A stretch of DNA of 64,000 nt. Origin: Thermatribacter velox. GTDB lineage: Bacteria > Atribacterota > Atribacteria > Atribacterales > Thermatribacteraceae. Where the stretch lies: the NCBI RefSeq assembly GCF_038396615.1, contig NZ_CP121689.1:62001-126000 (forward strand), in the 5' to 3' direction. The notes below the pieces were generated by a model. The model ran no database searches. It was given only the letters and a program-made list of their open reading frames with translations, and was not told the DNA's origin. The translations under genes and the position numbers were made by a program. Shown piece by piece: positions 25,233 through 34,182 of the stretch (position 1 is its first letter; each line of letters opens with the position of its first letter).

Positions 25233-25454
25233 ATGGATCGTAAACTTCTGCTGGTTTTTGATCGGTTGATTGTTTTTTATCAGCAATTTGTTTCACCTCT
25301 TTTTCCTCCCAGCTGCCGTTTTGAACCTACCTGTTCTGAATATGCTCGTCAAGCGGTTCAAAAATACGGTTTGGGAAAAGGATTGTGGTTGGCTTTTAAA
25401 AGGGTTATCCGCTGCCACCCTTACTCGGCTGGAGGATATGATCCAGTGCCTTAA
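25233..25454 (+). CDS. yidD: YidD membrane protein insertion efficiency factor
   Basis: About 73 residues. The family core is plain: [24 protein letters not shown], ending in [14 protein letters not shown]. It has an amphipathic N-terminal helix that associates with the inner membrane near YidC. The first ATG after the rnpA stop is used; a TTG at 25200 and a GTG at 25227 are alternatives. It sits in the usual place between rnpA and yidC. Confidence 0.92.
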   Translation: MDRKLLLVFDRLIVFYQQFVSPLFPPSCRFEPTCSEYARQAVQKYGLGKGLWLAFKRVIRCHPYSAGGYDPVP

Positions 25455-25484
25455 TGCTAATTTTAATAAAAGGTGGTTTTATCT

Positions 25485-26219
25485 ATGTGGTCGCAGATCT
25501 GGGATGGTTTGGCTCAAGGAATGGAGTTTATACTCCGTTTCTTTTACAATCTTACCGGTAATTATGGGGTTTCTATCATTTTGCTAACTGTGGTAATCAG
25601 GCTGGCTTTGTACCCAGTTATTCATAAACAGAACCTTTCTACTAAAGCGATGCAGGAGATCCAGCCTGAAGTAAAGAAGTTACAGGAAAAGTACAAAAAA
25701 GACCCCCAAAAGCTCAACCAGGAAATCATGCGCCTTTACAAGGAAAAAGGGGTTAACCCACTTGGTGGGTGCTTACCCTTACTAATTCAACTCCCTTTTC
25801 TGTTCGTTCTCTATCGGGTTCTGGTTACCTACGATTATGGACAGGGATTTTTGTGGCTTCCCAATCTTTCTCAAAGAGACCCCTATTACATTTTGCCACT
25901 GGCTATGGGTGCTACGACTTTCTGGCAACAAAAGATTGCAACGCCGGCTATGGGTGGAGAAGCTTCTCAGCAGAACCTGCTCATGATGGTGTTTATGCCT
26001 CTTTTCCTGGTATTCATTAGCTGGAGCCTGCCTTCAGGCGTTTTGCTTTACTGGTTTGTTTCCAATCTTTTTTATATTTTCCAGCAATATATGGTTGAAC
26101 TGCAGGTTCGTAAGACCCGTGCACTCGCTTCGGGAAGCTTACCATCTATCCAGGAAAATTCTTCCTCTCGTTCTGGGGTTTCCAAAAAAGGGGGAAAAAA
26201 GCGTGAGAAGAAGCGTTGA
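25485..26219 (+). CDS. yidC: YidC/Oxa1 membrane protein insertase
   Basis: About 244 residues, the short form without a large periplasmic domain. Transmembrane segments include GVSIILLTVVIRLALYPV, PLLIQLPFLFVLYRVLV, ILPLAMGATTFW and a paired C-terminal set. The cytoplasmic coiled segment MQEIQPEVKKLQEKYKKDPQKL is typical, and the conserved Arg of the groove (VVIRLALYP) is present. The tail is rich in Lys/Arg. The start at 25485 has AAAGGTGG eight bases upstream. The short form is notable for a diderm organism. Confidence 0.93.
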   Translation: MWSQIWDGLAQGMEFILRFFYNLTGNYGVSIILLTVVIRLALYPVIHKQNLSTKAMQEIQPEVKKLQEKYKKDPQKLNQEIMRLYKEKGVNPLGGCLPLLIQLPFLFVLYRVLVTYDYGQGFLWLPNLSQRDPYYILPLAMGATTFWQQKIATPAMGGEASQQNLLMMVFMPLFLVFISWSLPSGVLLYWFVSNLFYIFQQYMVELQVRKTRALASGSLPSIQENSSSRSGVSKKGGKKREKKR

Positions 26220-27021
26220 GGTGTCTGGAAAAAGCATTGAGGAAATTTTAGAAAGAGCTGCTAACTATTTTGAGATTCCCAAAGAAAAACTGGAATACGA
26301 AGTAATTTCTGAAGGTAAAGGTATTTTGAGCATTCTTGCTCCCAGGGCTTTAAAAGTCCGGGTGTGGATTAAAGAAGACAACGAGACTGGCTCTTCTGAA
26401 GAGCGGCCCGTAGACGAATCTGAGGAGAAAAACAATCAAGAGCCAAAGGCAATCGCCGAGGAACCTGAACATTCTGAACCATCTAAAGTAGACCACTTGC
26501 TGCTTGACAGGGCAAGGACCGAGATTGAGACATTCATGACCGGGCTTTTTGAGAAGATGAAGGTTAATGTTTCTGCTGAAGTAGTGGCTAACAAGGATAA
26601 GTTGCTGGTATCAATCGATGGGGAGGACTCCGGGCTTTTAATCGGTAAAAAAGGAGAAACTCTGGAAGCTTTTGAGCTTCTTTCCAAAATGTATCTCATC
26701 AGAAAGGGTCTTAGAGAGGTTCCTGTTGAAGTTGATGTGGCTAATTATAAAAAAAGAAGAGAAGAAGCATTGCGCAAGCTGGCCAACCGTTTGGCGAAAA
26801 AGGTAATTCAAACGGGAAAAAGGATAAAACTGGAACCCATGTTAAACCGGGAAAGACGTATTATTCACGTGGCTCTCAAAGGCCATCCTCAGGTTACTAC
26901 CTACAGCATAGGCCAAGAACCGGAAAGACGCGTGGTCATTGACCTTAAGGAACGCTCCAAGGCTAAAAATAGCCGCAAGAAGTCTTCTCGTCGCAACAAA
27001 AAACGTGAACAGGCAAAGTAA
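26203..27021 (+). CDS. jag: Jag/KhpB RNA-binding protein
   Basis: About 272 residues. A Jag-N domain (1-50: SVEVSGKSIEEILERAANYF), an acidic linker (about 60-95), a KH domain with the GxxG loop in LIGKKGETLEAF, and a C-terminal R3H domain (NRERRIIHVAL) are in order. The GTG start lies inside yidC, supported by a GGGGG run. It probably binds RNA with KhpA; its neighbour position next to yidC is highly conserved. A very basic C-terminal tail follows the R3H domain. Confidence 0.92.
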   Translation: MRRSVEVSGKSIEEILERAANYFEIPKEKLEYEVISEGKGILSILAPRALKVRVWIKEDNETGSSEERPVDESEEKNNQEPKAIAEEPEHSEPSKVDHLLLDRARTEIETFMTGLFEKMKVNVSAEVVANKDKLLVSIDGEDSGLLIGKKGETLEAFELLSKMYLIRKGLREVPVEVDVANYKKRREEALRKLANRLAKKVIQTGKRIKLEPMLNRERRIIHVALKGHPQVTTYSIGQEPERRVVIDLKERSKAKNSRKKSSRRNKKREQAK

Positions 27022-28405
27022 TTTCTGTGTTAGTGAAGATACTATTGCTGCCATAGCAACACCCTCTGGTATGGGGGCCATTGGCATTGTCAGGATGAGT
27101 GGCCCCCGGGCAATTCCCATAGCTGCCTCTATTTTCAAGACTCACTGTGGAAAAAGACTTGAGGAGTTGCAAGCCTTTCATTTTTATCTTGGCAGAATCG
27201 TAGACCCCGGGAGTCGGGAAGTTCTGGATGAAGCCTTTATAGTTATCATGCGTGCTCCTCGCAGTTACACCCGCGAAGATGTGGTTGAGTTTCAGGTTCA
27301 TGGAGGGCCTTTGATTCTGCGCAAGGTACTCGAGCTTTGTCTTCGTTACGGGGCGCGACTTGCTCGTCCTGGTGAGTTTACTCTGCGCGCGTTTTTAAAT
27401 GGCCGGATGGATCTTGCTCAAGCTGAAGCAGTGGCCCAAATGGTGCAAGCACGCTCTGAAAAGGCTCTTTCTGCTTTTTATCGCAGCTTGAGTGGTCAAC
27501 TCAGTCAGAAGGTCAAGGGCTGGCAAGACAGGCTTTTGTTATGTCAAGCGTATATTCAAGCCTTTTGCGATTTTGCAGACGCTGTTGAAGATTCAATCGA
27601 AGAGCTGATTTGGAAAGAACTTGAAACCCTTGAGAAAGAACTTGCTGAAGAAGTGCAGAAAAGCGAGCGTTTTGCCATCTTTCAAAACGGAATTCTGGTG
27701 GTCATTGCAGGTAAACCAAACGTGGGAAAATCCAGCCTCTTCAACCTGATATGCGGTGAGGAACGGGCCATTGTAACCCCCATTCCGGGAACTACTCGTG
27801 ATGTTCTCGAAGTTTCTCTGACCATAGATGGAGTGCCTTTTCGCTTTGTGGATACGGCAGGTTTCAGAAATTCACAAGACGTAATAGAAAGAATTGGTTT
27901 ACAAAAAGCCGAAGAGTTTCTTGAAAAGGCGGACCTTGTGGTGTTGGTTTTCGATATGGGCCAACCTTTTGGGGAGGAAGATTTCTCGCTCGTTAAAAAA
28001 CTTGCTCATAAACGGCGTATTCTGGTCTTGAATAAAAGCGATTTGTCACCTCAAATTAGCAAAGAGGATTTGAACAAACTGTGTCCTGGAGAGGAAGTCC
28101 TCGAAATTTCGGTTTTGCAGCGCAAAGGAATAGAAAAATTGTTTGAAAGGCTGGTTAACGTTGCACAACTTAATGTGGACCTTGAAGAAACTCCTCTATT
28201 GGTTACCCAGAGACAGCGTGAAATTCTTGAGGAAGCTTTGAGAATAGTTCAGGAAGCCAGGGAGACCCTGAAACAGGGCTTATCGATAGACGTAGTGGGT
28301 ATTCTCCTCGAAGAGGGGTTGCAAACTCTCCGCAGGTTTACCGGAGAAGACGTCGATCAGAAACTTCTGGATGCGATTTTTTCGAACTTCTGTATTGGGA
28401 AATAA
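27005..28405 (+). CDS. mnmE: tRNA modification GTPase MnmE
   Basis: About 466 residues. The N-terminal folate-binding domain (DTIAAIATPSGMGAIGIVRMSGP, LAQAEAVAQMVQA) is followed by the GTPase domain with P-loop GKPNVGKSS (about 236-244), DTAGF and NKSD, and the invariant C-terminal FCIGK. It works with MnmG on wobble uridine. The GTG at 27005 is the best start in frame and overlaps the end of jag, but it has no clear ribosome-binding site. mnmG, commonly adjacent, is not in the window. Confidence 0.94.
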   Translation: MNRQSNFCVSEDTIAAIATPSGMGAIGIVRMSGPRAIPIAASIFKTHCGKRLEELQAFHFYLGRIVDPGSREVLDEAFIVIMRAPRSYTREDVVEFQVHGGPLILRKVLELCLRYGARLARPGEFTLRAFLNGRMDLAQAEAVAQMVQARSEKALSAFYRSLSGQLSQKVKGWQDRLLLCQAYIQAFCDFADAVEDSIEELIWKELETLEKELAEEVQKSERFAIFQNGILVVIAGKPNVGKSSLFNLICGEERAIVTPIPGTTRDVLEVSLTIDGVPFRFVDTAGFRNSQDVIERIGLQKAEEFLEKADLVVLVFDMGQPFGEEDFSLVKKLAHKRRILVLNKSDLSPQISKEDLNKLCPGEEVLEISVLQRKGIEKLFERLVNVAQLNVDLEETPLLVTQRQREILEEALRIVQEARETLKQGLSIDVVGILLEEGLQTLRRFTGEDVDQKLLDAIFSNFCIGK

Positions 28406-28407
28406 CC

Positions 28408-28423
28408 TGTTCCACGTGGAACA
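28408..28423. promoter_or_regulatory. parS site 1 (ParB binding palindrome)
   Basis: TGTTCCACGTGGAACA is a perfect 16-bp palindrome with the parS core CCACGTGG and differs little from the classical TGTTTCACGTGAAACA. It lies between the convergent mnmE and rsmG. A second identical copy is at 29663. Confidence 0.9.
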
Positions 28424-28430
28424 ATTTGTT

Positions 28431-29159
28431 TCAAGAAAGTGGTTTTTTCTGAGGAAGACCAGCTTTACGAGGCAAATGGGAAGGCGTAGACATGTGTTTT
28501 TCTATTTCGATTAAATAACTTTTTCTCTCTGCCCAGGGCGCATCTATCTCCCAGGTTCTTCTGAGCTTGCATCCCAGAATGTTAAGAGCTCCTTCTGCAT
28601 CTTTTAGTTCCTGGAAGTAGCGAGGCCCTTTGTAAAAAAAGGCTGATTTGCCAGTTTTCAGGAAAGGGATGGTTATTTCCAGTGCGACATTTAAGGGGGC
28701 TAAAGCTTTACTCAACACGGTATCAAAATTTTCTCGCAGAGGTTTTTCTCTGGCAACATCTTCAGCTCGGGCACATATCACGCTGACATTACTCAGATTT
28801 AGTTTAGCAATTACTTCTTCCAGAAACAGGCATTTTTTGTTTTTACTCTCAAGAAGTACAAAGTGGGTTTCAGGCCTAAAAATGGCCAGAGGAATACCTG
28901 GAATACCACCACCACTTCCAACATCTATGGCTTTGCCCAGCTGGGATTTTGCGAAGGATTCCACAGCGAGAAGAGTTAGTGAATCAATAACCAAATTGAT
29001 CAGTATAGCTTCTCTGTTTTTATGCGCCGAAAGGTTAAGGTTTTGGTTGACCAGATGGAAGTATTCTACGAATTCCATGGTCTTATCTATTGCTTCTTTC
29101 TCTGCGGGTACTTTTAAAATTTTCAATGCTTCAACAAGAATTTTTCTACCCTTTTGCAC
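28431..29159 (-). CDS. rsmG: 16S rRNA (guanine-N7) methyltransferase RsmG
   Basis: 242 residues. SAM-binding motif IDVGSGGGIPGIPLAI, then LLESKNKKCLFLEEV, typical of RsmG/GidB that methylates G527 of 16S rRNA. GTG start; the sequence in front of it is a pair of DnaA boxes, so replication initiator binding could influence its expression (inference). It is the last member of the conserved origin-proximal set and converges with mnmE. Confidence 0.93.
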   Translation of the reverse strand: MQKGRKILVEALKILKVPAEKEAIDKTMEFVEYFHLVNQNLNLSAHKNREAILINLVIDSLTLLAVESFAKSQLGKAIDVGSGGGIPGIPLAIFRPETHFVLLESKNKKCLFLEEVIAKLNLSNVSVICARAEDVAREKPLRENFDTVLSKALAPLNVALEITIPFLKTGKSAFFYKGPRYFQELKDAEGALNILGCKLRRTWEIDAPWAERKSYLIEIEKHMSTPSHLPRKAGLPQKKPLS

Positions 29160-29745
29160 AACTTATCCACAATTTTTATTCAGAATATTTTTGAACAACA
29201 ATTACTCTACAATAACGAAGGTACCGTGGCAAGAGTATTCTTCAAGCCTTATGAAATAAGGTTTTTTGAGGTGCTGATTTCTGGTTTTAGCGACAAGCTG
29301 TTCTCATGCTCTGAGCACAGCCTCATTTGTTCCACAAATTATCCACAGGAAAAACGCAGCACCAAAATTCTGGATTGGATTTAGAGAAATTGACAGTTAC
29401 GAGGAGGTTGCGTTAAGTGTTTGCGCAATCTCACCGCTTTTTGTCTTTCTGGAACAAAAACAAAAAACAGGTTTATGATGCTTTTTATTGAAGAAGCAGG
29501 TTCTTGATTTTGGTAAGCAGGGTTCAGACCTGGTAGGGATAATTTTCCGACATCTAAAGCATCATCTGGTAGAATAAAATCCTGCTTTCAGGTGGTTTGT
29601 TTGAACTGGGTGGTTGTTCATACTTGTCAGAGGTTGGTAGTCAGAGGAAAGACGCGAGTGTGTGTTCCACGTGGAACAAGAAGTGGTGTTTCGAAGATGA
29701 GAACAGATTCTCAATGTTTTAAAGAGATTGGAGGGAGAATACGAA
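29152..29745. other. Candidate chromosomal replication origin (oriC)
   Basis: Two perfect DnaA boxes TTATCCACA at 29163-29171 and 29339-29347, in the same orientation, and a consensus-matching box TTTTGCACA at 29152-29160 lie within 200 bp. A perfect parS lies at 29663 and another at 28408. The region holds no supportable gene (about 580 bp) and contains A/T-rich tracts around 29440-29560 that could unwind. It adjoins rsmG and the rpmH-mnmE string, the usual oriC neighbourhood. dnaA and dnaN are not adjacent. Confidence 0.7.
29663..29678. promoter_or_regulatory. parS site 2 (ParB binding palindrome)
   Basis: Second perfect TGTTCCACGTGGAACA, identical to the copy at 28408 and 1255 bp away. 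It lies in the non-coding region before the tRNA methyltransferase gene. Confidence 0.9.
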
Positions 29746-30522
29746 GTGTGCATTCGAGAAGGTGAAAGAGTGTACCTCCTTTTAGAAGATGGTAAGGATT
29801 ACCTGATACGCGTTGAGAAGGACAAGGTTTTCGGCACTCACCTGGGAGGGATAGCTTTCAACGAAATTATTGGCAAAAGATTTGGAGAGCTGGTGCTTAC
29901 TACTTCTGGCAGAAAAGCTTTTTTGCTCCAACCTGGCATCGTCGATAACCTGTTTCACATGAAGCGCCGGACTCAGATTGTTTACCCTAAAGACCTGGGT
30001 TTCATCGTGCTCATGCTCGACGTGAAAGAGGGAGATCGAGTAATCGATGTAGGATTAGGAAGTGGTGCGATGTGCGGAGCGCTGGCCAGGCTGGTGGGCG
30101 ATGGGGGTAAAGTTTATGCTTACGAAAGGCGCGAGGAGTTTATCAAGGTTGCAGTGGAAAATCTTAGCATCTGGGGTGTTCTGGAGCGGGTGGAAATTAA
30201 AAATAAAGATATTAAAGATGGTTTTGAAGAGGAAAACATCGATGCTCTCTTTCTGGATGTTCCGCAACCCTGGGACTATCTGGAAGTTTGTTGGAGAGCG
30301 CTTCGAGGGGGCGGTAGAATTGGTATTGTTTCTCCGACTACTCCTCAAGTAGTAGCCGTACTTGAAAAATTGAAAACACTACCCTTTATACAGGTGGAAG
30401 TTTGGGAAAGCCTCTTCAGGAAGTACAAACCCAATCCAATAGCTTTCAGGCCTTACGATAGAATGGTTGCTCACACTACCTACATGATTTTTGCTCGCAA
30501 GGTGTTTTCAGAGAATCCCTAA
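29746..30522 (+). CDS. trmI: tRNA (adenine-N1)-methyltransferase TrmI (TrmI/Trm61 type)
   Basis: About 258 residues. The small N-terminal beta domain is followed by a Rossmann methyltransferase with motif I VIDVGLGSGAMCGALA, an acidic motif II end (YERREEF) and the LDVPQPWDY catalytic segment. This matches TrmI, which makes m1A58 in tRNA and contributes to thermotolerance in Thermus. The GTG start is chosen because GGAGGGAG lies about eight bases before it. Confidence 0.9.
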   Translation: MCIREGERVYLLLEDGKDYLIRVEKDKVFGTHLGGIAFNEIIGKRFGELVLTTSGRKAFLLQPGIVDNLFHMKRRTQIVYPKDLGFIVLMLDVKEGDRVIDVGLGSGAMCGALARLVGDGGKVYAYERREEFIKVAVENLSIWGVLERVEIKNKDIKDGFEEENIDALFLDVPQPWDYLEVCWRALRGGGRIGIVSPTTPQVVAVLEKLKTLPFIQVEVWESLFRKYKPNPIAFRPYDRMVAHTTYMIFARKVFSENP

Positions 30523-30590
30523 TTTTGTCTTTTCTGCTATATTATGTTAAATTTAATTGGGCCAATTTTAGATAAGAAGGAGGTAGAGAG

Positions 30591-31928
30591 GTGGCTGGTA
30601 TTGCAGGTATTTTTGCATCAAATCAGCATGAAAAGGTAGAACAAATGCTTGACCTCATTGGGTATCGTGGTCCGGCTGGTAGAAAAGTGGTTGCATTGCC
30701 AGGAGCTACTCTGGGAGTGGTTTACAATACCGTGCAGAAGGAAGCGCGGGAGATTCTTGAAAAAGAAAATAAAGCAATTGATTGGAGAGGACCAGATCAG
30801 TTTGCCGTTGCTGCACTTGAGGATGGCTCACCACTTCTTGAGCGTGACTTTCTGGGGGTAGCTCCCCTTTATTATGCTTATGATGCCCAAGGTAACCTCT
30901 GCTTTGCGTCCGAGTTCAAAGCTCTGCGCCAGCTGAGTGACGAGGTTAAAGAACTGCCTTGTGGTAGCCGTTTTGAGAAAGGAGAAATCAAAAGTTATTT
31001 TGAACTTGAAGAAAAACCTTTTCTCAAGAGTGACGCTAAAGAGATATCTGGAAAGTTGCGCACGCTTCTTGAGGACTCAATTGCTAAAAGACTTAGTGGT
31101 GTAAGAGAGGCTGGTTCCTGGCTTTCGGGAGGGCTTGATTCAAGCACTATAGCTGCCTTGCTCAGCAATACAGTGGATAAACTTTATACTTTTGCAGCAG
31201 GTTTTCCCGGTGCTGAAGACCTTGAATATGCCAGGGTGGTGGCTGAGCACATTGGTTCTCAACATCAGGAAGTGGTTATCACTCTTGAAGACGCGATTAA
31301 AATTTTACCCGAAGTGATTTATCACCTCGAGTCCTTCGATGCTCTTCTGGTGCGCTCCAGCATAACCAACTACGCGGTGTCAAAGGTAGTGGCTGAACAT
31401 GTCCCTGTGGTTTTCTCAGGAGAAGGAGGAGACGAGCTTTTTGCAGGCTACGATTATCTTAAAAATATTCCTAAGGAAGGATTGACTACTGAGCTTATCG
31501 ACATTACTGCCCGACTTCACAACACTGCTTTGCAGAGGGTAGACCGCAGCGCTGCGGCTCACGGACTGCTGGTCCATGTTCCTTTTGTTGACCGAGACGT
31601 AGTTTCCTTTGCGCTTTCTATTCCTCCTGAATACAAAATCAATGACGGGGTAGAAAAGTGGATTTTGAGAAAAGCGGTGGAAGATGCACTGCCAGATAAG
31701 GTGCTCTGGCGCAGAAAAGCCAAATTCTGGCAGGGAGCTGGTGTAGAAGAACTTATTGCCAATTACGCTGAAGAAAGAATAACCGATTCGGACTTTGTAA
31801 GAGAGCGAAACTTGCCCAATGGCTGGGTTCTCCGAAGTAAAGAAGAGCTTTTCTATTACCGAATTTTTAAAGAACATTTTGGTGAAAGGATGGACCTTGA
31901 CTGGATGGGGAGAAGTAAACTGGTTTAG
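30591..31928 (+). CDS. Asparagine synthetase B-like protein lacking the Cys2 glutaminase nucleophile
   Basis: 445 residues. The C-terminal synthetase domain is intact: PP-loop SGGLDSS (about 180-186), SGEGGDELFAGYD, and VPFVDRDVV. The N-terminal glutaminase-like domain is short (about 125 residues instead of about 190) and starts MAGIAG, where AsnB enzymes have the catalytic Cys as residue 2. So glutamine hydrolysis is unlikely and free ammonia would be the nitrogen source, or the product may differ from asparagine. GTG start with AAGGAGG upstream. It ends before a strong terminator. Confidence 0.82.
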   Translation: MAGIAGIFASNQHEKVEQMLDLIGYRGPAGRKVVALPGATLGVVYNTVQKEAREILEKENKAIDWRGPDQFAVAALEDGSPLLERDFLGVAPLYYAYDAQGNLCFASEFKALRQLSDEVKELPCGSRFEKGEIKSYFELEEKPFLKSDAKEISGKLRTLLEDSIAKRLSGVREAGSWLSGGLDSSTIAALLSNTVDKLYTFAAGFPGAEDLEYARVVAEHIGSQHQEVVITLEDAIKILPEVIYHLESFDALLVRSSITNYAVSKVVAEHVPVVFSGEGGDELFAGYDYLKNIPKEGLTTELIDITARLHNTALQRVDRSAAAHGLLVHVPFVDRDVVSFALSIPPEYKINDGVEKWILRKAVEDALPDKVLWRRKAKFWQGAGVEELIANYAEERITDSDFVRERNLPNGWVLRSKEELFYYRIFKEHFGERMDLDWMGRSKLV

Positions 31929-31969
31929 TTTTTTTGTGTTTCGCTATTGGACTGTTGGTTTTCGATCAG

Positions 31970-32001
31970 GGGCTCTGCTTTGGCAGAGCCCTTTCTTTTT
32001 T
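31970..32001 (+). terminator. Rho-independent terminator after the asparagine synthetase-like gene
   Basis: Perfect 9-bp stem GGGCTCTGC/GCAGAGCCC with a TTTG loop, followed by TTTCTTTTTT. Confidence 0.9.
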
Positions 32002-32018
32002 GGACGTTCAAATTTTGT

Positions 32019-32047
32019 TTGCAAATTGTTAAAAATTGCGTCATAAT
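32019..32047 (+). promoter_or_regulatory. Promoter for the macAB-tolC operon
   Basis: TTGCAA (32019-32024), 17-nt spacer, CATAAT (32042-32047). It lies after the upstream terminator and 75 nt before macA. Confidence 0.45.
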
Positions 32048-32121
32048 TGGTAGATAAAATAGAGCCTGTTTGAAAAGCGAAAATTGCAGGTAGCAAGGAA
32101 ACAAGGTGGGAGGCATTCTTG

Positions 32122-33399
32122 ATGTCAAAAAAAGTTAAGGTTCCTATTATCATTACAGTGATTATTCTGGCGATTCTCCTTATCACCTTCCGCTTTTTGA
32201 GGGATAAGGAAAGTCCGGAGGTTGTGAGCCAGGAATTGCCTACCGTGAAAGTGGAACGGGGTTCCATTGAAGAAGTGGTTTCAGAGCTGGGTACTCTGGA
32301 GCCCTGGGATGAAATAGGGCTGACACCTGAGACAGGTGGTGAGGTAGCCCAGATTCTGGTTGAAGTGGGGCAGAGGGTTAAAAAAGGCGACCCGCTGCTG
32401 GTTTTTGACACTTCAGATTTGGAGATTTCTTTGAAGAAAGCGCAGGCTCAGTACAAAGCCGCGCAAGCCGAGTTGGAAAAAGCACTTAAAAAACCCGAAG
32501 AAGTAGAATTGAAGCAAGCAGAAGCCGCCTACCAACAGGCTCTGGTCACTTACGAGGAAGCAAAAGATACTTACGAGAAGAATCAAAAGTTGTTTGACAC
32601 TGGTGCCATTTCTCTGGAGACCTTGAAAGAGAGCGAGCGTAACCTGCGGCTTGCTGAAGCCAACCTGGAAGTAGCCAAGGCTGAGCTTGCGGATACCAAG
32701 GAGGGCACTCCTCCTGAAGACATTGCCATATTGCAATCCCAGCTGGAACAAATCCAAACCGATATCGAGGTTATCGAAAAAGATATTCAGGATGCTACTG
32801 TGGTAGCGCCCATTGAGAGCACAGTTCTCTCCATTGAGATAGAAGAAGGAGAAAGAGCAACTGATGAAACGGTGCTCATGGTTTTGGGTAACGTTTCCCT
32901 GATGCGGGCGGTAACCTACATTAACGAAGTAGATATTCCCAAGGTGAAAATTGGCCAAAAGGTGCGTATTTCAGTTGATGCTTTTCCTGACCAAACCTTT
33001 TGGGGAGAGGTTGCTGAAATTGGTTTGAATGGGGTGGTTCAGGAAAACGTGGTTACTTATCCGGTGAAGATTAAAATACCCAATCCCGAGGGCCTGCTTT
33101 TTTCAGGGATGACCGTTGAGGCAGATATTATTATCGAGGCGCACCAAGACACTCTGCTTTTACCGACTGAAGCGGTGGAAGAAAGAGATGGTGAATATCT
33201 GGTTTTTGTGATGGGCGAAGATGGAAAGCCTCAACCCAGAAAGGTTAAGGTGGGCTTACAGAACGAATCCCAGGTAGAGATAGTCGAGGGCTTGCAGGAA
33301 GGAGATGAGGTCTTACTGGGAGTTTCTGGAATGGTTAGCCCGAGCGCAGGTGGAGAGAGACCTCGGATGTTCATCGGAGGTCCTCCACCAGGGAGGTAA
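32122..33399 (+). CDS. macA: MacA-like periplasmic adaptor (HlyD/RND-MFP family)
   Basis: About 425 residues. One N-terminal transmembrane helix (about 9-24), then a lipoyl half-motif, a long alpha-helical hairpin rich in Ala/Glu/Lys (about 100-200), a second lipoyl half (DATVVAPIESTVLSIEIEEGERA), a beta-barrel and a membrane-proximal domain. It would bridge MacB and TolC across the periplasm. ATG at 32122 has GGGAGG eight bases upstream. It is the first gene of a five-gene export operon. Confidence 0.88.
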   Translation: MSKKVKVPIIITVIILAILLITFRFLRDKESPEVVSQELPTVKVERGSIEEVVSELGTLEPWDEIGLTPETGGEVAQILVEVGQRVKKGDPLLVFDTSDLEISLKKAQAQYKAAQAELEKALKKPEEVELKQAEAAYQQALVTYEEAKDTYEKNQKLFDTGAISLETLKESERNLRLAEANLEVAKAELADTKEGTPPEDIAILQSQLEQIQTDIEVIEKDIQDATVVAPIESTVLSIEIEEGERATDETVLMVLGNVSLMRAVTYINEVDIPKVKIGQKVRISVDAFPDQTFWGEVAEIGLNGVVQENVVTYPVKIKIPNPEGLLFSGMTVEADIIIEAHQDTLLLPTEAVEERDGEYLVFVMGEDGKPQPRKVKVGLQNESQVEIVEGLQEGDEVLLGVSGMVSPSAGGERPRMFIGGPPPGR

Positions 33400-33402
33400 A
33401 AT

Positions 33403-34182
33403 ATGGGTAAACCAGGTAGTGAGGTTCTTATCAGGGTAGAAGATTTGGTCAAGATTTACCGTACGGGTTCGGTAGAAGTCCCTGCCTTGCGGGGTGTGAG
33501 TTTTACCATCGAGAGAGGAGAATTCGTGGCTGTGATGGGTCCTTCGGGTTCTGGAAAGTCTACCTTGTTGAATATTCTGGGCTGCCTGGATACACCAACC
33601 AGTGGGGCCTATTTCTTAGAAGGAAAGGATGTTTCGAGGTTGAAGGAAAATGCGCTGGCTCGGGTGAGGAATCAAAAAATAGGTTTTGTTTTTCAGAACT
33701 TTAACCTGCTACCGCGCTACACCGCTTCCCAAAATGTCGAGCTTCCCCTTATTTATGCTGGAGTGCCACGTAGGGAACGCAGAAAACGTGTAGAGGAAGT
33801 GCTTCAAGCGGTAGGGCTTGGCGACCGCATGGATCATCGTCCCAATCAGCTATCAGGTGGTCAAGCACAACGGGTAGCTATTGCCCGGGCCCTGGTCAAC
33901 AATCCTTCTCTGATACTTGCTGATGAGCCCACCGGTAATCTGGATTCTCGCTCCAGTGAAGAGATAATGGCCATTTTACAAAAGCTTAATCAGGAAGGTA
34001 GAACCATTGTACTGGTAACTCATGAGCGGGACATTGCCCTGCATGCAAGGCGTATTCTGCACTTTTTGGATGGTAAGCTCTTTAAAAACGAAGAAGTGGA
34101 TAATCCCATCCAGGCTAATATCCGCCTGAGTGAGTCAGGGGAAGAACTTTTCAAAGAAAAGGGGGTTAAAGAACTCCTTTGA
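33403..34182 (+). CDS. MacB-type ABC transporter ATPase
   Basis: 259 residues. Walker [11 protein letters not shown]-loop [16 protein letters not shown], signature [15 protein letters not shown], Walker [13 protein letters not shown] and the switch His in VTHE are all present. This is the LolD/MacB subfamily. Unlike E. coli MacB, ATPase and permease are separate genes, overlapping by 4 nt. It powers export with the following permease. Confidence 0.93.
   Translation: MGKPGSEVLIRVEDLVKIYRTGSVEVPALRGVSFTIERGEFVAVMGPSGSGKSTLLNILGCLDTPTSGAYFLEGKDVSRLKENALARVRNQKIGFVFQNFNLLPRYTASQNVELPLIYAGVPRRERRKRVEEVLQAVGLGDRMDHRPNQLSGGQAQRVAIARALVNNPSLILADEPTGNLDSRSSEEIMAILQKLNQEGRTIVLVTHERDIALHARRILHFLDGKLFKNEEVDNPIQANIRLSESGEELFKEKGVKELL

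Noticed and set aside
24550-25296. 248-codon minus-strand open frame over rpmH/rnpA
   Set aside because: It overlaps three certain plus-strand genes (rpmH, rnpA, yidD) and has no recognisable protein features.
26056-26202. N-terminal extension of Jag read inside yidC
   Set aside because: The extension is the +1 frame of YidC; the GTG at 26203 has a spaced purine run and gives the normal Jag-N start.
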